A DNA stretch of 7,344 bases from Egerieenecus sp048201975 (GTDB lineage: Bacteria; Bacillota; Clostridia; Christensenellales; Aristaeellaceae), in the NCBI GenBank assembly GCA_048201975.1, contig DBFBGQ010000057.1, positions 1 through 7,344 on the forward strand. Reading direction: 5' to 3'. Below are positions 1 through 4,900 of the stretch, in pieces. Every line of letters begins with the position of its first letter. Position 1 is the stretch's first letter. The notes beneath the pieces were generated by a model. The model searched no databases, had not been told where the DNA came from, and saw only the letters and a program-made list of their open reading frames with translations. The translations under genes and the position numbers were made by a program.

Positions 1-494
1 CGCCACACAAAAGTGTACCGGCCAGCAGCGCTTTCCAGCTTTGTTCCGTCGACGTATACCGTTTGGTGGTCTGTTTCGCTCATGTCCTCCAGTTTCTTCA
101 CAAACTGATAGAACAGATCCTCCACCACTTCCCGGCAGCGCCCCGTGCGGAAACGTGCAAATGTCGTATGATCCGGCGCCTTTTGATCCTCCAGCAGCCA
201 TTTGAAGTCGATCCGATATGGACAGGCTTCCTCCAGCTTCCGGCTGAAATAGATCCCACACAGATACCCATGTACCATGACCTTGAACAACACCCGTGGA
301 TCCGCTGCCGATTTTCTCCCTCTGGGCGAATACGCTTTGTACAGTTTCCCGTACTCCAGTTCCTCAAGCTGGGTGCTTAGCAGGCGGACAGGAGCGTTGA
401 GTGGTATGGTAATTTCCGAGTTCAGCGCAAAAACCAGTTGACCGTGCCGCTCAAATACCTTATACTGGTCTTGCTTTTGATAGGTTTTTTCCAT
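1..494 (-). CDS. IS1182-family transposase, N-terminal part (runs off the left edge)
   Basis: Reading the minus strand from the ATG at 494-492 gives 164 uninterrupted codons up to the window edge, so this is the 5' end of a longer gene. The product starts MEKTYQKQDQYKVFERHGQL, followed by a DUF772-type transposase N-terminal domain at about residues 20-120. Recognisable stretches are LFKVMVHGYLCGIYFSRKLE and APDHTTFARFR. The segment VDGTKLESAAGRYTFVWR at the edge matches the IS1182-type motif around the first catalytic aspartate of the DDE triad, here D149. The other two acidic residues lie outside the window. An in-frame TAA four codons before the ATG fixes the start. The only purine-rich stretch (AAAGG) is one base from the ATG, so initiation may be weak, as is common for transposases. 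The visible part has no frameshift or stop, but whether the whole gene is intact cannot be judged. Confidence 0.9.
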   Translation of the reverse strand, partial: MEKTYQKQDQYKVFERHGQLVFALNSEITIPLNAPVRLLSTQLEELEYGKLYKAYSPRGRKSAADPRVLFKVMVHGYLCGIYFSRKLEEACPYRIDFKWLLEDQKAPDHTTFARFRTGRCREVVEDLFYQFVKKLEDMSETDHQTVYVDGTKLESAAGRYTFVW

Positions 495-524
495 ACCTTT
501 ATCTTAAGCGAAAAGACGAAGTAT

Positions 525-544
525 GGATACCCTTTTGGGGATCC
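525..544 (-). repeat. 20-base near-palindrome in the transposase leader
   Basis: GGATACCC (525-532) and GGGGATCC (537-544) form an 8-bp stem with one mismatch around a TTTT loop. It lies 30 bases upstream of the transposase ATG. If it lies inside the element, it would fold in any transcript entering from outside. Hairpins near IS ends are known in several families to limit transposase expression from read-through transcripts; that role here is inference. It could also be part of a terminal inverted repeat or a remnant of a palindromic target site. Confidence 0.5.
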
Positions 545-624
545 TTGACTGGTCTTTATTTGTTGGGGGTGTTTTGCAACGCGCCCTTTGTTTGCAGGAC
601 GCATTGAATTCTTTTCCAGGGGGA

Positions 625-653
625 TTCACAGCGGCGGGAAAAACGTGTATAAT
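625..653 (+). promoter_or_regulatory. Sigma-A-type promoter of the flavodiiron gene
   Basis: TTCACA at 625-630 (5 of 6 to consensus) is followed by a 17-base spacer and a perfect TATAAT at 648-653. Transcription would start near 660, giving a leader of about 36 bases to the ATG at 696. This is the best promoter in the window and points to strong, possibly constitutive, expression. Arms TTTTCC (612-617) and GGAAAA (637-642) flank the -35 box symmetrically and could be an operator. Confidence 0.8.
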
Positions 654-679
654 ATGGAGTTGTGGCCCCAACTGAAAGC

Positions 680-685
680 AAGGAG
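680..685 (+). promoter_or_regulatory. Ribosome binding site (AAGGAG) of the flavodiiron gene
   Basis: AAGGAG lies 10 bases before the ATG at 696. An in-frame GTG at 690 is only 4 bases from it, so the ATG is the better start. Upstream in-frame codons reach back to a TTG at 588, but the promoter lies inside that extension, so it is not coding. Confidence 0.75.
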
Positions 686-695
686 CGACGTGCGA

Positions 696-1841
696 ATGAT
701 TACCAAGGACATACGATACATTGGTGTGAACGATAAAGATCTGGACCTGTTCGAGGGGCAGTATGCCATTCCCAACGGGGTGAGCTACAACTCCTACCTG
801 ATCCTGGACGAGCAGGTGGCGGTGCTGGATACCGTCGATCAGCGCAAAGCGGAGGAATTTCTGGGCAACCTGGAGCGGGAATTGCAGGGCCGCACGGTGG
901 ACTACCTGGTGGTCAACCACCTGGAGCCGGACCATGCCTCCAGCATTCGCGCCTTTGTGGAGCGCTATCCCCAGGCGCGGCTGGTGGGCAATGCGAAAAC
1001 CTTCCAGATGCTGCCGCAGTACTTTGACCTGGACCTTTCCCAGGCGGTGACGGTGAAGGAAGGGGATACCCTTTCCCTGGGACGCCACACCCTGCGCTTT
1101 GTTATGGCACCCATGGTGCACTGGCCTGAGGTCATGATGACCTACGATGCGGAAGACCGGGTGCTTTTCAGCGCCGACGCCTTTGGCAAGTTTGGCGCAC
1201 TGGATGTGGAGGAGCCCTGGGTGGAGGAAGCCCGGCGGTACTATTTCAACATTGTGGGCAAGTTTGGGGCCAACGTGCAGTCGGTGCTGAAAAAGGCAGC
1301 GGGGCTGGATATTCAGACCATTTGCCCGCTGCATGGGCCGGTGCTTCAGGAAACCATCCCTCAGGTGCTGGGGCTGTACGATCTGTGGAGCAGCTATGAG
1401 CCGGAGACCCAGGGGGTGCTGATCGCCTACGCCTCCCTGCACGGCAATACAGCCCAGGCCGCCCGAAAGCTGGCGGAGATGCTGGAAAAGGCGGGCACCC
1501 CCACCCAGCTGATGGATCTGGCCCGGTGCGATACTTCCCTGGCGCTGGCCGAGGCTTTCCGCTATGGGAAGGTGGTGCTGGCGGCCTCCTCCTACAATGG
1601 CGGCGTGATTCCCTGGATGGAGGATTTCCTCCATCACCTGCTGGCGAAGAACTATCAGAAGCGCACCCTGGGGCTGATCGAAAACGGTTCCTGGGGGCCT
1701 TCCGCGGTGAGAACCATGAAGGGCGTGCTGGCCCAGATGAAGGAACTCACCCTCATAGAGCCTGCCGTTACCCTGCGGGGCGCCATGAAGCCCGGCGATC
1801 TTCCCGCGCTGGAAGCCCTGGCCAAGGCGCTGGAAGGCTGA
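696..1841 (+). CDS. fprA: FprA-type (class A) flavodiiron protein, O2/NO reductase
   Basis: The product is 381 aa, a usual length for a two-domain flavodiiron protein. Residues 1-240 form the metallo-beta-lactamase-like domain carrying the diiron site. The expected ligands are all present: H75, E77, D79 and H80 in NHLEPDH, H142 in APMVHWPE, D161 in SADAFG and H213 in CPLHGP. Residues 241-381 form the flavodoxin domain that binds FMN, with a phosphate-loop-like SLHGNT (247-252) and later flavin-contacting loops around SSYNGG (298-303) and NGSWGPSA (330-337). There is no C-terminal rubredoxin domain, so electrons must come from a separate rubredoxin or similar partner, which is not encoded here. 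The family reduces O2 to water and/or NO to N2O in the cytoplasm of anaerobes; which substrate is preferred cannot be read from the sequence. The gene is monocistronic, with its own promoter and terminator. Confidence 0.95.
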   Translation: MITKDIRYIGVNDKDLDLFEGQYAIPNGVSYNSYLILDEQVAVLDTVDQRKAEEFLGNLERELQGRTVDYLVVNHLEPDHASSIRAFVERYPQARLVGNAKTFQMLPQYFDLDLSQAVTVKEGDTLSLGRHTLRFVMAPMVHWPEVMMTYDAEDRVLFSADAFGKFGALDVEEPWVEEARRYYFNIVGKFGANVQSVLKKAAGLDIQTICPLHGPVLQETIPQVLGLYDLWSSYEPETQGVLIAYASLHGNTAQAARKLAEMLEKAGTPTQLMDLARCDTSLALAEAFRYGKVVLAASSYNGGVIPWMEDFLHHLLAKNYQKRTLGLIENGSWGPSAVRTMKGVLAQMKELTLIEPAVTLRGAMKPGDLPALEALAKALEG

Positions 1842-1855
1842 AACGGCTGGACAAG

Positions 1856-1887
1856 GCGGCCGCCCTTCCGCAAGGAGGGGCGGCCGC
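1856..1887 (+). terminator. Perfect GC-rich hairpin with GCAA tetraloop, no T tract
   Basis: GCGGCCGCCC (1856-1865) pairs perfectly with GGGCGGCCGC (1878-1887). Four further pairs (TTCC with GGAG, one of them G-U) extend the stem to 14 bp and close on GCAA, a GNRA-type tetraloop when read on the plus strand. It begins 14 bases after the flavodiiron stop. It is followed by AAAGCG rather than T residues, so it is not a normal intrinsic terminator. It may protect the 3' end, help pause polymerase ahead of the next hairpin, or be a dispersed intergenic repeat. Confidence 0.6.
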
Positions 1888-1906
1888 AAAGCGTGGGCGA
1901 AGAAAT

Positions 1907-1955
1907 CCCCCGTTCCCTGCCTGTAGATACCGGCAGGGAACGGGGGCGTTTTTTT
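1907..1955 (+). terminator. Strong intrinsic terminator of the flavodiiron gene, probably bidirectional
   Basis: A perfect 15-bp stem (1907-1921 with 1932-1946, arms CCCCCGTTCCCTGCC and its complement) with a 10-base loop is followed by CG and seven T residues (1949-1955). On the minus strand the same stem lies 8 bases beyond the stop of the large exoprotein gene and is followed by ATTTCTTC, a weaker U-rich tail. It therefore probably also ends that transcript. The T tract shares two bases with the exoprotein stop codon (1954-1956). Confidence 0.9.
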
Positions 1956-4900
1956 ACTCCTGGGGATACAGCTTTGTCCAATCCTGGGTGGGGGCATCCC
2001 CCACACCGGCGGGATATACGCCTTCTTCCCGGAGGACGAAGCCCAGATCCACATTGCGGTTGGCCACGTCGCTCTCCACCTGGATGTTTTCGATCAGGGA
2101 GAGGGTGTCCTCACTCTCGGGCAACAGACTGGTCAGCAACCCTGTTCCGGGCTTGGTGGGCTTCACCTCGGCCGGATAGGTCGCCTCCAGGCTGTAGGCG
2201 CTGGGATAAAGGTTGTCAAACCGGTAATAGCCGTAGGCGTCCGTGGTGGTTTCCGCCACGGTTTCGCCGTTGCGGATCAGCCGCAGCGCCACTCCGGGCA
2301 GCCCCGGCTCGCCGGAATCATACCAGCCGTCGCCGTCCAGGTCCAGCCAGGCCTGATCCCCCAGGCTGCCGGGCTGCACACCGCCGATATCCAGCTTCAG
2401 CTGGTTTTCCGCCATGCGCAGGGTGAGCTTGTCGCTCTGGCCGGCGCGTCCGCTGGCCTGGGCCAGTATGCTGATGCGGCTGCCGTCCGCCAGCCGGGCG
2501 TCCCCCGGCTCCAGGGCCAGGTAGCCTTCCGGAAGCGTTACGGCAATGTAGTAATCTCCGGGGAAGAGGCGGTCAAAGCGGTAGGCGCCGTCTTCCAGGG
2601 TGTCGCAGACCTGCAGCTGGGTGCCGGTGTCATCGGTGAGCACCAGGTGCGCCTGGGCCAGGGGGAGGATTTCCCCGTGGAGATCCGCCCACACCGTGCC
2701 GCCCAGGGAGGTGTAGACCACCACCCCCGCGCACAGATCGCTGCGGGTTTCTCCGGCCTGCAACGTAATGCGCTGGACAATGGCGGAGCCTTCATCCAGG
2801 AAGGTGCTGTCGCCGGATTTGGCGGAAAGCATGGTATCGTCCATGGCATAGGAGAAGACATAGTCCCCGGGGAGCAGCCCTGTGGCGCTAAAGACGCCGG
2901 CGCTGTCGGTGGTCAGGGTGGCGACGGCTTCGCCGGTGCCTTCGTCCGTGACGAGGATGCGCCTGCCAGCGGGCGTTTGCTCCTGATCGTCCATGCGGCC
3001 ATTGTTGTTTTCATCCAGCCAGAAGCGTCCGCTTACGGCGGCGGGTTCCACGGCGCCCATCAGCTGATAGGTGTAGCGCTGCCCCATGGCCATGTCCAGG
3101 GTCACACGCTGCTCGTTCTTGCCGGAGGTAAGGGGCAGGGTGAAGGCCGTCTGGCGGGTGAGCACCATGCCCTGGGGGAATGTGATTTGCAGGGTGTACC
3201 GGTCCGGATGAATCTGCGCCAGGGTGAAGGCTCCGTCCTCACCGGTGGTGCAGGAGATTTCCTCCAGGTCGGAGCGGCTGGGCGTCAGCGTGAACACGAC
3301 TCCGGCCAGCAGCTGGTCCCCTGTTTCCATGGTGCCGCTGCCGTTGGCGTCCGTAAACACAGCGCCGCTGATTTCGCCCAGGATAACGCCGCCCACCAGC
3401 GGCATGTCCACCGTTTGCCCGGTGGCGAAGTCAAACCATTCGCTGGCGCCCACATTGCCCTCGCCGGTCAGCGTATTGCCGCCGCTTTGCACCGGCGAGA
3501 ACACCGCGTCCTGGGGCAGCTCGTAGCGCACGTAGTACCGCCCGGGCATCACCGCGTCAAAGCAGTAGCTCCCGGTTTCGTCCAGGGTGGCCTGGAAGAC
3601 CTCGCCCTCCTCGCTCATCAGTTGGACCACGGCGTCCGCCAGGCCGGTCTCTCCCTCATCCTGGAGGCCGTTGTCGTTGCTGTCGGCGAAAACGCTGCCC
3701 TGCACCACGCCGGGAAGGATCATCCCGGCGTCCATCTGCTGCAGGTTCTCTCCCAGCGCCAGGAAGAAGGGCTCGGACTGTCCCGCGCCGCTGGAGAGGT
3801 TAAGCATCACGTTGTGCTCGCCCAGGCAGGTGAAGGCATAGCCGCTCTTGGCCTGCATGGACAGCTGATAGGTGCCGGGGGTGAGGTTTTCAAAGGTGTA
3901 AACGCCCTTGCTGTTGCTCTTGACCTTGTCCACTTCGTTGCCCTGGGCGTCCAGGAGGGTGACAGTCAGGCCGGAAACCACCTTCTCGTTGTCATCGAGG
4001 GTGGCGGAGAAGTTGTCGTCCAGGTAGCAGGTGCCGGTGATGGAGCCGGGATAGATGGCACCCACCACCACCTGCTTGGTTTCGCCCAGCGCCACGGTCA
4101 ACGGGTCCACGCTGTTCTCCCGGCGGCCGGAGCGGGCCTTGAGCCAGTTGCCGGTGACGGAGGCGTCCACGGTGGTGGTGAAGGTGGAGCCGTCGTCGGG
4201 GAGGATGACCCGCAGACGGTAGTCGTTGGGGCGCAGAGAGGTGAGGCGGAAGGTGCCGTCCTCGGCGGAGACAGCGGAGCCGATCTGGTCGCCGTTGGGC
4301 TTGTAGATCTCCACGTCCACTCCTGCCAGGGGGGCTTCGCCCTCGTCATAGAGGCCGTTATAATTGGCGTCCAGGAAGGCCATGCCCTCGATGGTGGCTT
4401 CCTGCATCATGCCCACGTGCTGCAAGTCCAGCGCATCCCCAGGATCCAGGGTGATCTTTTTGCTGGCGGTGCGCTTGCCCTCGGTGGTGATGATGGAGCG
4501 CCGCTCGCCGCCGGTGGAGCTGTAGCGGGTGAACATCCAGCCATCCGGGCAGGTGAAGGCCAGCTGGTAGGTGTCGGGGCGCACCTGGTCCAGCAGATAC
4601 ACGCCGTCCTCCCCGGACTGGACGGTATAGGTCAGGCCGTACTTCTCCCCCGTGAGCGTGACGGTGACGCCGGGGATGACGCCTTCGCCCTCATTCCAGA
4701 TGCCGTCGGCGTTCTCATCCCGCCAGATAATGCCGGTTACGGAGGCCATGGTGTTCACACCCACGCCCACCTGCGTGGGCTCCTCCTGGCTCACGGTCAG
4801 CTCCTGGCTGACCTGCACCAGCTCGGAACTCATCTCCATGATGCTGGAGGTGGCGCGCACCTCAGCTCCCTTTTTGCCAAAGCCATAGCCATAGGGGAGC

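Larger units (their letters stand above)
1..544 (-). mobile_element. IS1182-family insertion sequence, transposase-start end; outer boundary not resolved
   Basis: The transposase identifies an insertion sequence entering from the left. Its terminal inverted repeat must lie between the transposase start (494) and the flavodiiron promoter (about 625). With only one end in the window I cannot match the two termini, and I see no certain target duplication. The right limit given here is the outer edge of the near-palindrome at 525-544 and is a guess. This stretch looks clearly more AT-rich than the genes to its right, which fits imported DNA. Confidence 0.45.

Noticed and set aside
63..380. A 105-codon plus-strand open frame at the left end
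   Set aside because: It is antisense to the transposase, whose minus-strand frame carries recognisable DUF772 and DDE motifs.
588..695. N-terminal extension of the flavodiiron protein from a TTG at 588
   Set aside because: The extension contains the -35 and -10 boxes, has no ribosome binding site, and would add 36 residues absent from the family. The ATG at 696 has AAGGAG at a good distance.
504..2054. A 516-codon minus-strand open frame across the flavodiiron gene
   Set aside because: It is antisense to a gene with all family motifs and runs through its promoter and terminator. Composition is typical of a shadow frame.
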